Of a stretch of 64,000 bases of DNA, positions 44,729-55,833 are shown piece by piece. The position numbers and the translations under genes were made by a program. The first letter of the stretch is position 1. Each line of letters opens with the position of its first letter. The notes under the pieces were generated by a model. That model was not told the origin of the DNA, did no database searches, and saw only the letters and a list, made by a program, of their open reading frames with translations. Origin of the DNA: Ilyonectria destructans (taxonomy: Eukaryota > Ascomycota > Sordariomycetes > Hypocreales > Nectriaceae); NCBI GenBank assembly GCA_020740775.1, contig JAHEWK010000016.1, forward strand, positions 744,001-808,000, written 5' to 3'.

Positions 44729-45707
44729 GCCTGAACTTTTAGTGAGAGAACGAGAGAGATTTACGGCAGAGGAGATGAGACGGCATAGCCTCTTTTATGT
44801 CTGGCCCCGTTGCTCCAATGTTTATCAATCTGTCCACCCCCACGCTTCTCGCTGCGGCTACTGGGTAGTGTCAATGGGAGTCATTGGAGCAGCAGGATGC
44901 CTTCCAACTAGCCAAGCGGTAAATAATGCAAGGTTCCTGTTTTCCTGGAAAATCCAAGAGGATGCCGCTTCTCTAATTACAGGGCCCTTGGGGATTCCAG
45001 CTTACGATACTACGCTGACGACACGTCTAGACTGGGTAAAATTTTAATGTTGGGACGCACAACGGAGGACAAACTCGTGGCCATCAGGGAGCCTGTCATG
45101 TCCTGCCCATGATTGGGTACGATATCAGCAGCTAACGTATCACGCGGCTGATGTGTGGGTCGTCTAGTATGTGTGCTGCCCATCCATACAGAGGACTACT
45201 AGTTCCCTGAGCCATTAGAATGAGATCTGTCATATCTTGGCCCACTTCAAGAGCCAAGATTTTATGAGGCGGAGGCAGTTGGAGCCGAATTGGGTCATTG
45301 AGTTTGAAGTGCTACGCTCAGTGGGCAGCCGAAAACACCTCAAGACTTTTCTAACTGTTTTTGGCCGCGTATAGATCATGCGTAATCGATTCCCAGTTTA
45401 GCTAGCTAAACAAAGGGAATCCGTGATAAGCCCTTTAGGTTTTAGCGTGGGTTTTTGACTGGAGAGTCGACATCCTTAGGGTTTAGCTACTTCCGAGATA
45501 TGAGGCTTAATCCACCACGGTATGTTTATTAGAACCTCAGAACTTGTGACTTGTTCCGAGTGTCACAATTACCAGGGATTCAGAATGAGGGTTGGATTAT
45601 CTTAGCGCAGCCGCCAATCTTTAATCAAGGCGCGGGTGCACAGTCGACGACAATGAAGAGCGGCTTATTGACCTGCACACCCCGCTAGAATATCTCCCCT
45701 TCGAAAG
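44729..45707. other. Intergenic between arsenic cluster and lactonase
   Basis: Almost 1 kb. A plus-strand open frame at 44718-45047 overlaps the ArsH start and has no domain. A strong hairpin lies at 45388-45421, listed separately. Confidence 0.5.
45388..45421. repeat. Nested palindrome (hairpin)
   Basis: GATTCCC and GGGAATC (7-bp arms) enclose a perfect 16-bp palindrome GTTTAGCTAGCTAAAC. It could form a cruciform or hairpin; it could also be a trace of a small transposon or a binding site. No gene overlaps it. Confidence 0.7.
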
Positions 45708-45717
45708 TATATAAAAA
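45708..45717 (+). promoter_or_regulatory. TATA box upstream of the lactonase gene
   Basis: TATATAAAAA, 220 bases before the start codon at 45937, in the right orientation. The long distance implies a long leader. Confidence 0.45.
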
Positions 45718-45936
45718 TCCACGCTCTCTCAATTTTTTAGGTTACAGTAAAGGATTCACGGATTTCGGGATTAGGGACTGGAAACTCGAACTCCGTCCGG
45801 TGACGGCGTTGACAACACCGGGTCGGTTCATCCCGGAAGGTATCCACAAGGCGCTCCTCCTGTCAGCCTCTGCTTTGTCTCTCCTCATTTCTCACATCAA
45901 TCCAGCTATCACCGCTTCACCGCAAATCCCCCTGCC

Positions 45937-47330
45937 ATGGTGAGTATCACTGTCAAAGTCGGCCTCTCGGTCGTGGCCCTGCTCGCTGTGCTCTTTCAGG
46001 TGTACCTCAAAGACGCGGTTTGGTTGGGCTTGGGGATCGGAAGGACCATCCAGCCTCTCTCCGACTTCCCGTACACATGTCGGAGGATTGTAGATACTCG
46101 CATGGAGGCTTGCGAAGATATGTGGCTGTCCGAGTCAACTCGCCAGCTGTTCCTCGCCTGCTCGGATCCTATCTCTCGGTCTCACTGGTCGCCTAGGTAA
46201 GGTCCCCATTCTACCAAGGTGGCGCGCGAAATCGCGTTGCACCATCCAACGAAGGTGGACCACAACGCATTGGTTCATCCACGCTGACTTTTAAGTGTCG
46301 GTGATTTCAATCTCACTGGTCGTTCCAAAAGAGATGCAATGGTCGTATTGGACATTGACAAGCCTGTTGGCGACGGATTTGAGCTGCGCGTCCTCAAGAC
46401 GCCGGGATATACCGGAACGGCTGGTGATGGCTTGCTGAGCCTCGCAGGGTTCTCAGGCACCGACAACATTGACCAGGGTACAATTGAGTTGTTCATTGTC
46501 AACCATCGTCCTTCGGTTGACGCTGAAACTGGCGAGTTCCTGGACCATTCGGCTGTTGGTGGCAATTCCACCATTGAGCTTTTCGAGACCGGACCAGACG
46601 CAACCGAGCTGAGGCACCTCCACACTTATGTTAGCAAGCATATCGCGACGCCAAACCGAGTTGCTGCCGCAGGACGTGATTCGTTCTATTTCACCAATGA
46701 CCACGGGCCAAACAAGCTCGGACTGGTGAGCGATGACAATCGGTATGACTGGACGTCACTAATCCAAACAGCAACACCTCCTCTCGCCTATCTTCCGCAC
46801 AGGAGATGTGACATTCTGCAACAAAGCCGGTTGCAAGCCAGTTGTTGGAGGGCTTCAGTTTCCCAACGGCCTTTCCATGGGCCAAGACGGGCTACTGTAC
46901 GTGCCCAACTCCCTGCCAGGGACCGTCGGGGTCTACCGCATCCTGCCGGATAACGGGCTCGAGAAGGTCGACGAGGTTTTCCTCGGGTTCAGCATCGACA
47001 ACCTGTCCGTCGACAAGCACGGAGATATTTTTGCAGCAGCGTTTCCTGTGGGCATTGAGATTTTCAAGGCCTACAAGGATCCGTACAATGCCCGTCCCCC
47101 GTCTGCCGCTCTGCGCATGCGAAAGGAAAAAGGCGGCTATGTCGTTGAGAAAGTCATCGAGGATGCATTTGGTGATGCACTCCCTGTGGCCACCACTGTG
47201 GTTCATGACGTCAAGACCGGGCGATTGTTTTTCACCAGTAAGTATTAGTCCATTATGAATTCCTCGGTTCTGGCTAACCGTCCCAGGCGTTATTGCGCCG
47301 TTTATCACGGTGTGTGAGCCGAAAACCTAG
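45937..47330 (+). CDS. Paraoxonase/SMP-30-like calcium-dependent lactonase or arylesterase
   Basis: Four exons (45937-46196, 46296-46725, 46772-47237, 47287-47330) give 399 residues in frame. An N-terminal hydrophobic segment (about residues 6-25) is a signal anchor, as in mammalian paraoxonases. Then come the blades of a six-bladed propeller: YTCRRIVDTRMEACEDMWLS, ELFIVNHRPSV, ATPNRVAAAGRDSFYFTND (with the calcium-binding Asn/Asp), GGLQFPNGLSMG and GFSIDNLSVDKHGDIFAAAF. Members hydrolyse lactones or aryl esters with calcium. The natural substrate here is not known. It lies next to the arsenic cluster but there is no reason to tie it to arsenic. Intact. Confidence 0.88.
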
Positions 47331-47413
47331 TGTGGAACTGTACGTAAACTAGAGGACTGGTGTTCATAGATGTTGATTTCGAGAAGACATAAATACCCCA
47401 CTCAATATCTTAT

Positions 47414-48559
47414 TTAAATCCATATAATAAAGCCCAGCGTTATTGCTATTATCCAGGTTACCCAACCTCCAACTCGGCCGTCAGACATTCTAACGCTTGC
47501 ATTATCCCACAGAACAGTAGCTTTTCCTGCGTCGGTTGTCTCGTCAATGCTGCATATTGCGTTGCACGTATCCTCATCGCGCTTCGTCTCCCAGTAGTTC
47601 TCCTCCACCAAGTTCTTGGTTGTGGTATTATACAACACCTCGATCCATTGGATCTGCTGGCTTGCCTCATCGTTCATGGACATGTTGCCACTCCACGTGC
47701 CACCATCACTCCACGCGCTGAAGTGGAGGTCTGTTGCATCTTTCGGCGTCTGAAACTCTATGCTTGCGACTTCTTTGCCATTGACATACCATTTTACCAC
47801 TTCGGGGGTCCAGTCCAGGCGGTGCACAACCCAATCTGACCAGTCTGGCGTAGTGGCATTCCTCGTCGCCCTTGGAATTTCACCGCCGTCGTCTGTATAT
47901 GATGGTTGATTCGTGTACTGGACCTTGTTTCGAGGACCACGGGTTAAAATCTCAACGTCGGATTCCTGAATGTCGGCCAGCTCGCCGGACTCATCCCGGT
48001 AGGTGTACATGCCGGTTACCGCCCCGGCGCTCCCAACGGTTCGTGCTAGCATTCGCATCGACACAAAGCGATAATTGTTTTTGACACTTTGGAATTCTGA
48101 GACAGTTTGAAAGCCTGGGGTTCGCTTCGTCCGCAACGTCATGTATGTCTCAGATGCAGCGTCGTCGTCACCATTTTCCTGGATAAAAACGTTACTTCGC
48201 GAGTTGATCATGAGCACGCATGCATTATTCGACAATCCTTCACCTGGCCCATAGCTGTTGTCCCATGTTTGTATGTCCCACACGTCGGTCCAGTTGTCGT
48301 GCCTGAAATAATCACTCGAGTAAGGCGCCAAGTGCGCCGTTGATGAATTTGTCCTCACGTCCGGGACGCCAGCATATTGTGAGAGAGATCTAAAGTCGTA
48401 GAACATGCGTTTGGCATAGTAGGTCGGAACGGAACCGTTGATGAGGAAACAGTCGCAGTCGGCATCATCAACGAGCTGCCAGCTTGCACAGTGTGCTGCA
48501 GCTAAAATGGCGAGTAGCCGCAGCAGGCATGAGGATGAAGTGGACAATGATATCATCAT
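47414..48559 (-). CDS. GH16-family glycoside hydrolase with GPI-type tail
   Basis: A single exon of 381 codons. Signal peptide (about 1-25), a Cys-rich start (DDADCDCFLING), GH16 catalytic pattern E199-S-D-V-E203 in DIQESDVEILTRG, and following blocks (VVHRLDWTPEVVKWYVNGKEV, LHFSAWSDGGTWSGNMS). A hydrophobic C-terminal end (GGWVTWIIAITLGFIIWI) after a linker with N-glycosylation sites fits a GPI signal. The layout suggests a wall-bound glucan hydrolase or transglycosylase. It differs from the GH16 at 34.4 kb in length and in having the tail. Intact. Confidence 0.9.
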   Translation of the reverse strand: MMISLSTSSSCLLRLLAILAAAHCASWQLVDDADCDCFLINGSVPTYYAKRMFYDFRSLSQYAGVPDVRTNSSTAHLAPYSSDYFRHDNWTDVWDIQTWDNSYGPGEGLSNNACVLMINSRSNVFIQENGDDDAASETYMTLRTKRTPGFQTVSEFQSVKNNYRFVSMRMLARTVGSAGAVTGMYTYRDESGELADIQESDVEILTRGPRNKVQYTNQPSYTDDGGEIPRATRNATTPDWSDWVVHRLDWTPEVVKWYVNGKEVASIEFQTPKDATDLHFSAWSDGGTWSGNMSMNDEASQQIQWIEVLYNTTTKNLVEENYWETKRDEDTCNAICSIDETTDAGKATVLWDNASVRMSDGRVGGWVTWIIAITLGFIIWI

Positions 48560-48925
48560 TCTTCAACAACGACGTGGACTGTATGACTCGACGATGAAGA
48601 CGCGGGGCCAGGTTTCTTATAAACATATGATGTGCTCATGTATAAGCAGGGATAATACGGCAACAACATCAACCTGGCTTGACAGGTGGTCACGCAGAGG
48701 GATCTTTCAAGACATGCTTAAGTAAAAGTAAATCGCGCACCATCTCTGCGTCAGTGCTGCGCCAGTTGCGGCGAGCCTGAGACACGGTGCGACAGGAAAG
48801 ATGACAACTGAATCTTGGCTGCACGCGCAGATCAATCGGATGGGGGCCATGCCTCGTATTCCTGGGTTTGACTGCGTTGGCTGCCCGCACAGAAGATCAA
48901 GTGGCGAGTTGGGTGGGGCAGCATC

Positions 48926-49171
48926 ACTTCTCTGGAAGCACTAGGAATGCAGTGAAAATCGCAAAACGCCAACACCTCTAACTGACACCCACCAATAGGT
49001 CCGAGTGGTGTGGCACCCAAACTCCTTTGGAAACGCTAAAATTGCAGTGCACCACGGCTCGAGGCCAATCACTCGGAACTCATGGCTCACCCCAACTTCT
49101 CGAAGTACTATAATTACAGTTAATCCGTAATGCAGCACCCAAGCTCCCCTGTAAGTGCTAAAATTGCAGTG
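48926..49171. repeat. Repeat array A: four 26-30 bp units
   Basis: Four diverged units at 48926-48954, 49021-49049, 49095-49120 and 49143-49171. The shared pattern is ACTCC(N)5-8 followed by AGYRCTAAAATTGCAGTG (core CTAAAATTGCAGTG); spacers of 22-66 bp are unlike each other. The units can also pair GCACT with AGTGC across the core. The same array occurs as copy B at 55.6-55.8 kb. After the array comes a 70-bp tail (about 49290-49365) that also matches the tail of copy B. Small minus-strand open frames through the array are artefacts of the repeats. Confidence 0.85.
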
Positions 49172-49181
49172 CATGACAGCC

Positions 49182-49241
49182 AAGGTTGCACCTAAGGTGA
49201 CAGCTAATGTGACAACCAAGGTGACACCTAAAGTTGCACAT
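49182..49241. repeat. 12-bp tandem repeat
   Basis: Five units of about 12 bp (AAGGTGACACCT and close variants such as AAGGTTGCACCT) directly after repeat array A. Copy B has no such run. Confidence 0.75.
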
Positions 49242-49528
49242 TATAATATATATTTACACACACACATGCCCATAGCCAGTGGTCACACCGTTATGTCATC
49301 ATCTCGTGACTAAGTTCGACAGTAAAACTATGCAATAATGCACACTATGCCAAACTATCAGTTATCCAAGCTTCAAGTTGCCAGTTGTTATGAGGAATAT
49401 AAGCGTAGAATAATAACGTGTGGTGTGACGAGACTCTAACCAACATCCTGCAACCACTAAGATTCCTCTCGCGATAAAGCTGCAATTGTCTAGTCTCTGC
49501 ATTCGCCGGATCCAACGAGGTTGCCTTT

Positions 49529-50385
49529 CTAACCGCCAGACCATCCGCTTATGATGATGGTATCGCCACCCTCGAGAAATGTGCGTTCTTCACCTCCCAT
49601 CCGAATTGACGACTTTCCCCTTTTAGTTTGCTCCAACATGCTTCCTTGAGTCCCTTGATCGGTGCCTGAGATGGTTTCTAACCCTAGAAGGTCACCGGTG
49701 TTCAAATTACACCCCGTTATCGTATGATAAGCAATCATTTGGGACCAAGGCCATAAAGGTTCTTAGAGGAGGTGCGGGTTATGATGGCCTGATTGCCTTC
49801 CGAAGCTGCAGCATTGTAGAGTCAGCGTATATGCACCTCGAACCGGAAGGAAGAGCTGGCTTACTTTGTAATGATACTTCTAGGTTGATATCGAGCACAT
49901 TATCCTGCCGCCCTTCGCGTAGATAATCTACTAAATCGACGTCGTTGGAAAGTCCTCGTGTCCTGGACGGCCCCAGTGCATCTGCGACTACTACCCAAGG
50001 ACTGATAGTAGCACCAAAGCTTATAGCATTTAGTTCCCAAGCCTGGATATCCCGAGCGCTCCAATCATTGACCAAGGTATAACCAAAAATATACTCTCCG
50101 GCTTCCCTCGCAGAAATAGGCTTCCCAACAGCATTTCCGCGGCATATGACAGTGACGAGTACGAGTTCAAGTTCAAAATACAATCTGTTCGATTGTTCAA
50201 ACATGGAGATTCTGTCCGTGGGCGCGGCAAGCTTCTGGCCCCAAGGTCGATGTAAGTGCCAGACACCACAATAGATCTGGCGCGACCATGGTATGCGACA
50301 GGCATATGGTTATAATTTGGCTGCAAAGCGTTGGCTGCTCCCCGAAAAGGTGTACCCGTAGCCACAGCATGGTTTCAGTCAGCAA
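49529..50385 (-). pseudogene. Fumarylacetoacetase relic
   Basis: Three minus-strand stretches in different frames read as the middle and C-terminal part of fumarylacetoacetase (last step of tyrosine breakdown): [19 protein letters not shown] and [11 protein letters not shown] at 50365-50230, then [31 protein letters not shown] at about 50150-50040 (family motif), then TITGCNLNTGDLLG and GTISGT-like ISGTDQGTQGSMLEQTKRGK at 49738-49529. Frame shifts separate them, and the N-terminal catalytic part is missing. Dead gene, probably an insertion or duplicate copy; a functional copy is expected elsewhere in the genome. Confidence 0.8.
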
Positions 50386-51697
50386 AGAAATCGGTGCAGT
50401 CGCCGATTCTGAGTGGCAGATGATTCTGGGCCTTCTTCAGCTACGCGGCCAGCCCAGTTGGAAGGCATACACAAGTCAGAAGGAGTGGCGGGGGCGCCTT
50501 ATTGAACACCTCATCAAATCATTAAGAGTCGCAGTCAAGGCGGCATTTTCGGTCTATGGACGAATTTACGCCTGTATCACAGCACAAATATATCTCCCGC
50601 GGGAAGAAGTCAGATTGCCTTGCGTTTCGGAGCGTGCGGCTTGGTGAGGTCAGATCACATAGCGTAAGGAAGTCGTTAGCAACAGCTAGAGTTAACAGAA
50701 GGCGGAGGCAGTCACGGCGTGGCTATGACCATTGTGATGTAGCTCTATGTAGCACTGGGAATTGTTGGGACTTCTATCACCACTTAATGTACCTTCGAGC
50801 CGCCGTGTTTTTATTAGCCCCACATCCCTGTAGTGACCAGACTAGGAGTGTTGCGCATTTAAAGGAATGAACTCGTTTACGAATTGTTGATTCAGGTGTT
50901 GAGAAGTGCCATGAGAATTGAGACGTCCTTGGGGAACTGGATACTTGCGGGGAAGCCTTAAATTGAACGAGCTTCGCACCTGCAAAACCGCCAGCCAACC
51001 AGAAGCCATGTCCGCAATTTCACGTAACTTCAGCCGCTGACTGCAGCTAGTTACCGCCACCGAGGTACTAATTGGTCAAGCTGATCAGTGGCTCTCCTCT
51101 CAAGGTCACATTCATAGTAGCCACCATACGCCTCCTTCACTTACTGTCCACGCCATTGGTTGTCCTTACGGAAGCTGAGATGGGCCAGGCAAAGTGTCCA
51201 AATGATGCTGGCACTGAAATTGATGGAGTATGGACGCTACCCGGGTGTCTTCTGCCTAAAGCCAAGCGCAAAACTAGAAAGCTGCAATCTCTCATGAGAA
51301 AGAACCTTTGGCGGGTACATCAAGAACGTAATCGGCTTATTCTGATCCACATGGTTACCCGTCATGAGCATTGTATATTGTCCAATGGACCTATAGCTAT
51401 CGCAAATGATATCATCACAGAGGCTGTCTTAGTCCACTCCAAATCAGCCTCTTCCCTTCATCACTGCCTATAATAAGCCTCAGCCACGCTTTCAGCCTGA
51501 TACACTAGAGTTATTCTAGCTAGACGCTGCAATCCTCGTGAATCCTGCTCATCCCAACTCTTGAGACTGGCAGACTGCGGGGTAATTGAGAGTGGTTCAC
51601 CTTCTGGCCTTATAACTAACGCTGTTTCTGCTATGTGCTAAGACCGCGTCGATTCATATGTCTTTCCAAAAGCCCCCCCTTTCTTCGGCACGTTATA
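50386..51697. other. Intergenic region
   Basis: No supported gene. Open frames at 50288-50647, 50556-50870 and 51072-51473 (plus) have no domain, no good splice partners and overlap each other. It carries the promoter side of the third HET gene. Confidence 0.45.
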
Positions 51698-54178
51698 ATG
51701 GCTTCCTTCCCTGTATTATCAGCCACAGGGCCGCGTTTCGATCTGGGTCCAGGTCATCTGTGTGCCGTTTGCAGTCAAATTCCCCTCCATCAATTACCAT
51801 TTGAGGATGAAGATGCATACCCACATCACGTCACTCTCAATGCGCTCGAGGAGTCCGGCAAAAGTTGCGCCATGTGCGCCCTTCTTTATTGGGCATCTAG
51901 CTGTAGTCTTGTGAATTACGGAGGCATGGCTTCCTTTCAGACCGTGCAACTTTCCTCAGGTGCCCAACTATCTACAAGATCCACAGAGAGCATCTACGGC
52001 AAATATGGCATGCGGGGGCTTGAGAATGGAGCGATGATAATGGACTTTTCCGAACCCGTTGCTGACTATCAACCTCCCGTCAAAGTTGATCTACACTCAA
52101 CCTTTCCGAATGGCACTGTGATGGAAGACGGGCAAGCAAAACCCCTCCGGCCTTGGCTCTTCGTAAACTGGTACAAATCGTGTTTTGTTGACAGCAAGCA
52201 GTTCCTGATGGTTGGACTGGGTGTTCGGCTTGGAACAAGTGGAAAGATCGAGGATTCGGTGGATTACGACGGAGATACTGTCAATCTTCGAGGCTCGTAT
52301 CTGCGTTTCCGAACTGATCAGGGTGCGATGTTCCCCGCCTATGTTGAGCTTGAGGCTAACGAGCTGTCGCAGATATCAACTTTATCCCTGGCAGAGTCCT
52401 AGCAGCAGATTCGAGCTCCTCCTACGCGCTCGACAAACTCAAACGTTGGCTCTACATCTGCGACAACCACCACCCATGTCTGTCTTCGGGTGACCTGTGC
52501 ACTCTCCCAACGCGAGTTCTTGACGTTGCTGCAAATCAAGATGTAATCTTCTTGCGCGAGACTGCAGGGAAACAAGGCAAATATCTGGCACTATCGCATT
52601 CCTGGGGTTCAACACATCGGCTCACCCTTACAACCGCAAACTTGGCAAGACTTCTCACGGACGGCATCTCGGTCTCGGATATCCCCAAGACATTTCGGGA
52701 CGCAGTGCAGATTGCCCGAGAGTTAGGGATAGCCTTTGTTTGGATTGACTCCTTGTGCATTATTCAAGACGATGCCGCAGATTGGGAAGCGGAGGCTTCG
52801 CGCATGGGTCTCGTCTACGCAAATTCGTACCTCACCATTGCGGCTCTCAGCTCCAAGGACGACTCCAGCGGCTGTTTTCCAGACATGTCCACGAGGCATG
52901 ACGAGCCGTTCGTCTCCCTAGACGTCAGATCAACAGGCAGAAGAAGTTTCGCGCATGCAGCTCCTGTTGTCCGGTGGGATGATGGCGAGAGCGTTCCAAC
53001 TCTCACGAGGGGGCGATGTACTTGGGCCATGGATGAGGTTACCGACTGCCAAGGAGGCCACAGCTCGTGGCTCTACATAACGCCAGAGTGGATGCCTCCT
53101 TCCCTCAAGAGATCTCCAAAAACTTACCTTCTCGGCGAGTTCGGAGGAATATTTGATCCCATTGGAGACGAACCGTTGAGCAAACGGGGCTGGACTCTGC
53201 AAGAACGCCTTTTGTCTCCACGCACGATTCATTACGGTCTCACACAGATGTATTGGGAGTGCCAAGGGTGTGTGTCTGCCGAAGACGGCACCATGCTTCG
53301 GAGGGTGTTCACTACCCCGAACGATCTCTGGGGTGCTAGACCCGGAGAAGTAGGGAAAAATCGCAACTGGCGGTGGATGCGGCTGGTTGAGCAATACTCA
53401 ACCCGGAACTTGACCATGGCTTCCGACAAATTGCCCGCGATATCTGGTCTAGCAAACTTGGTCGCCACGAGAACCGGTGACATGTACTTCGCCGGGTTGT
53501 GGAAGAGCGACCTCATGAATGGGTTGAACTGGACCATCAAAGCGTATGAGCCTACTCATCATTGTTCAGACCCTGAACATGACGCTGCGATGCCACCGGC
53601 GACCAAGTCACCCGTCAAATACCCTGCCGAATATCGCGCGCCGTCCTGGTCTTGGGCATCCCTCGATGCTGAAATCGATTACACCGCTCTAGCAGATGAG
53701 CTCTTGACTACTTGTATTGACGTGCAAGTTAAGCCGATGGGCAAAGATGCCTTTGGACGCGTGGCGTCTGGAAAGCTGACATTGAAGGTACGCGAAAAGA
53801 ACCTGAGCTTGCTGCCTCAAATCTGACAATGTCCTATAGGGCCCAGTTTACGCACTATCACCTCGCGGATTGGAAGGCCGTGAAGGCGTGATCCATCCGC
53901 TCCAAACTGGGGTGTACGCATCTTGGTCAAGTGGCAAAAGGGGGTTTTTCAGGAGGGAAATCTCCAAGGTCTCCAAGAAAGGCACCGCTCACTTTGATAA
54001 CGAGCCGACATTCCCTTCTGTGGCGCTGTTCTTGGATAGCACTTATGCTTTGATTCTGAAGGAAAGCCCCGGAGGCGCATATATTCGAATCGGTCGGGCA
54101 TCGTTCACGGGCAAGGCTGAAAAGGCTGACAAGGTAAATATGCCTAAGGGGTCTGTAAGGGAGGTTATGGTTATTTAA
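51698..54178 (+). CDS. HET-domain protein, large (with N-terminal Cys motif)
   Basis: Three exons (51698-52322, 52373-53787, 53840-54178) give 792 residues in frame. The N-terminal part has the CAVC...CAMC pattern (HLCAVCSQI, KSCAMCALL) that often precedes HET domains. The HET domain lies around residues 280-430 with KYLALSHSWG, VWIDSLCIIQDD and YANSYLTIAAL; downstream are RGWTLQERLLSPRTIHYG and RAPSWSWASLD, typical of this subgroup. The apparent break at 52400 is a 50-nt GT-AG intron (52323-52372), so the gene is whole. HET proteins take part in non-self recognition and cell death. It sits between two copies of an unknown repeat element. An in-frame ATG at 51635 is a possible alternative start. 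Confidence 0.9.
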
Positions 54179-54639
54179 GCTATCTGGCAGGAGTGTCTGT
54201 GTCATATAGAATGGGTGTCCACAAATTTCACCCAAAATCATTAATGTCGTTTCATAATCCAACACTTGCAAATAAGACGTTCTTCTGCCCTTAGTAGATA
54301 CTTGCACATCTGTGAATAGTCAAGTATCATACGAGTTGGATAGAGGTGAATTGCGGCTTGTCTATTTCCAAGTATGGTATTATAAAATAGCCTGAGCTTA
54401 AGTAAAAAAAAAAAAAAAAAGAAGAACGTGCTGGCTATAGCGAGAAATACTTAGAGGAGTGATAGTTGAACAAGGTTACTATAATTATAGTCAAGTTTAA
54501 AAAGTTCTAATTGGAAAATTCAGAAATAACTGTTCTATCTTTATATCAAAAGAACCCTGGGGGACTAAGATATAATAATTTCTGTAAGTCTTAGTATTTG
54601 TGAAGTTAAGGATAGCTAGGTTGCTGATCTTATTTAGGC
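54179..54639. other. AT-rich region with an A-run
   Basis: A run of about 18 A at 54402-54420 and strongly AT-rich sequence to 54640, leading into the transposase relic. Probably part of the same dead element. Confidence 0.5.
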
Positions 54640-54870
54640 GTTAAATTGGATAAATATCCTTCTCTACTACCTTCTTATACAAGCTACATTCTTCAACCTC
54701 TTGATATATCAGTTTTCAGACTGCTTAAAGCTATATATCAAGCTGTATTAATATTAGCCAATCCCCTTACTAATATTGGCCCAACAAAGAAGGAGGATGT
54801 TCTGGATTGCTATTTTGAGGCTGAACAGAAGGCTTTAAGTACTTAGAATATCGTATCTGCTTGAAAAAGA
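54640..54870 (+). mobile_element. Pogo/Fot1-type DDE transposase relic
   Basis: The frame from 54646 reads LLPSYTSYILQPLDISVFRLLKAIYQ, which matches the C-terminal DDE block of Pogo/Fot1-type transposases (family pattern: HLLQPLDVGCFSPLKRAY), then a stop and NIVSA*KRAGL matching the following family block. The rest of the gene and the terminal repeats are not recognisable. AT-rich with stops, as after RIP. Class II transposon remnant. Confidence 0.65.
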
Positions 54871-55596
54871 GCAGGGTTGTGACTATTTAACATTCACATA
54901 CTGGCGTACATGCCTCAGGATCAGCAACCATGGAAAATCGGCATTGACTGGATGAAGAGCTCGCCCGACCATATCGCGTGCACCTGTCGCAATATTCAGG
55001 TCGGGCAATCTGCGACTTCCTACCACTGCCCTAAACTACGGCTCCAGCCACGCTTTTGCGAGCCCGCCGATCATACCCACAATGTCCACGAAGTTTACTA
55101 ACAAATATCTGTAGCAAGGACAAGTCTAAGAAGGATGCTCGGGCAGCGAGGGTCGCATCGGATTCACATATTAACGGAAGAAGCCAAGCGGATTCCGATG
55201 ATGAAGCCGAAGTCGTTGGAAAAGGCGGAGATTGCAGCAGACTTGGGGTTAGTGAGAATGACTCACGTCTGCGTTTGAAGGTTTCACGCGAACAGCTCAA
55301 GTGCTTCAAGAAATCAGCAGCCAGTGGAGCGGTAACTACTGAAAACCCCCGGATATCACCTAGGAGAAATCCTTGAAAAGTATTCCATGAAACCCAGGTT
55401 GAGATCTACATCATTGCGAAGTCTATTTGGCAGTATCTCTCTTATCTAAGGTCGGGGTTTTAGTACTGTATCAGGAACGGAAAGTAGATAGGCCACGAGG
55501 CGTGGATCTCGGAGACGGGGTTGTCCAAGCCTCGACCCCTATAGCCTTGATGAAGCATGTACCGCAACTGCAGTAAATCCGATGTGTGACACCTAA
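54871..55596. other. Intergenic region left of repeat array B
   Basis: A plus-strand open frame at 55056-55376 (106 codons, Lys/Ser/Asp-rich) has no domain and stops in all other frames; likely relic sequence. No gene called. Confidence 0.4.
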
Positions 55597-55833
55597 ACTC
55601 CTGTCAAAGCGCTAAACTTGCAGTGCTCGCCTGATCCACTGGCGCCTTCCCCAACTCCCACTGGAAGCACTAGTATTGCAGTGCAGTTGCACCGGTGTCT
55701 GGGCCCGAGCAACTCAACTCCCGCTAAAGTGCTAAAATTGCAGTGAAATGCGCCTGTGTGTGCGGGCCTCTCTTGCAACCCACCAAAAATAGATAATGAA
55801 CCCAACTCCCTTCGGAGCACTAAAATTGCAGTG
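55597..55833. repeat. Repeat array B: four 29-30 bp units
   Basis: Units at 55597-55625, 55654-55683, 55717-55745 and 55805-55833. Each reads ACTCC(Y)(N)5 then AGYRCTAAAATTGCAGTG with few changes (core CTAAAATTGCAGTG). They are clearer than in array A, so this may be the younger or less damaged copy. The tail that also follows array A is found at about 55990-56070 (shared CATAATGCACAC and TGTCRTCAT...TGACT). Confidence 0.88.

Noticed and set aside
51072..51473. 133-codon ORF upstream of the third HET gene
   Set aside because: No recognisable domain or splice partners; overlaps other short frames.
52380..52410. Apparent frameshift in the third HET gene
   Set aside because: A 50-nt GT-AG intron with CTAAC branch site (52323-52372) restores the frame exactly, so the gene is intact.
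55597..55833. CRISPR-like array
   Set aside because: Units are diverged, spacers differ in length, and the host is a fungus; there are no cas genes.
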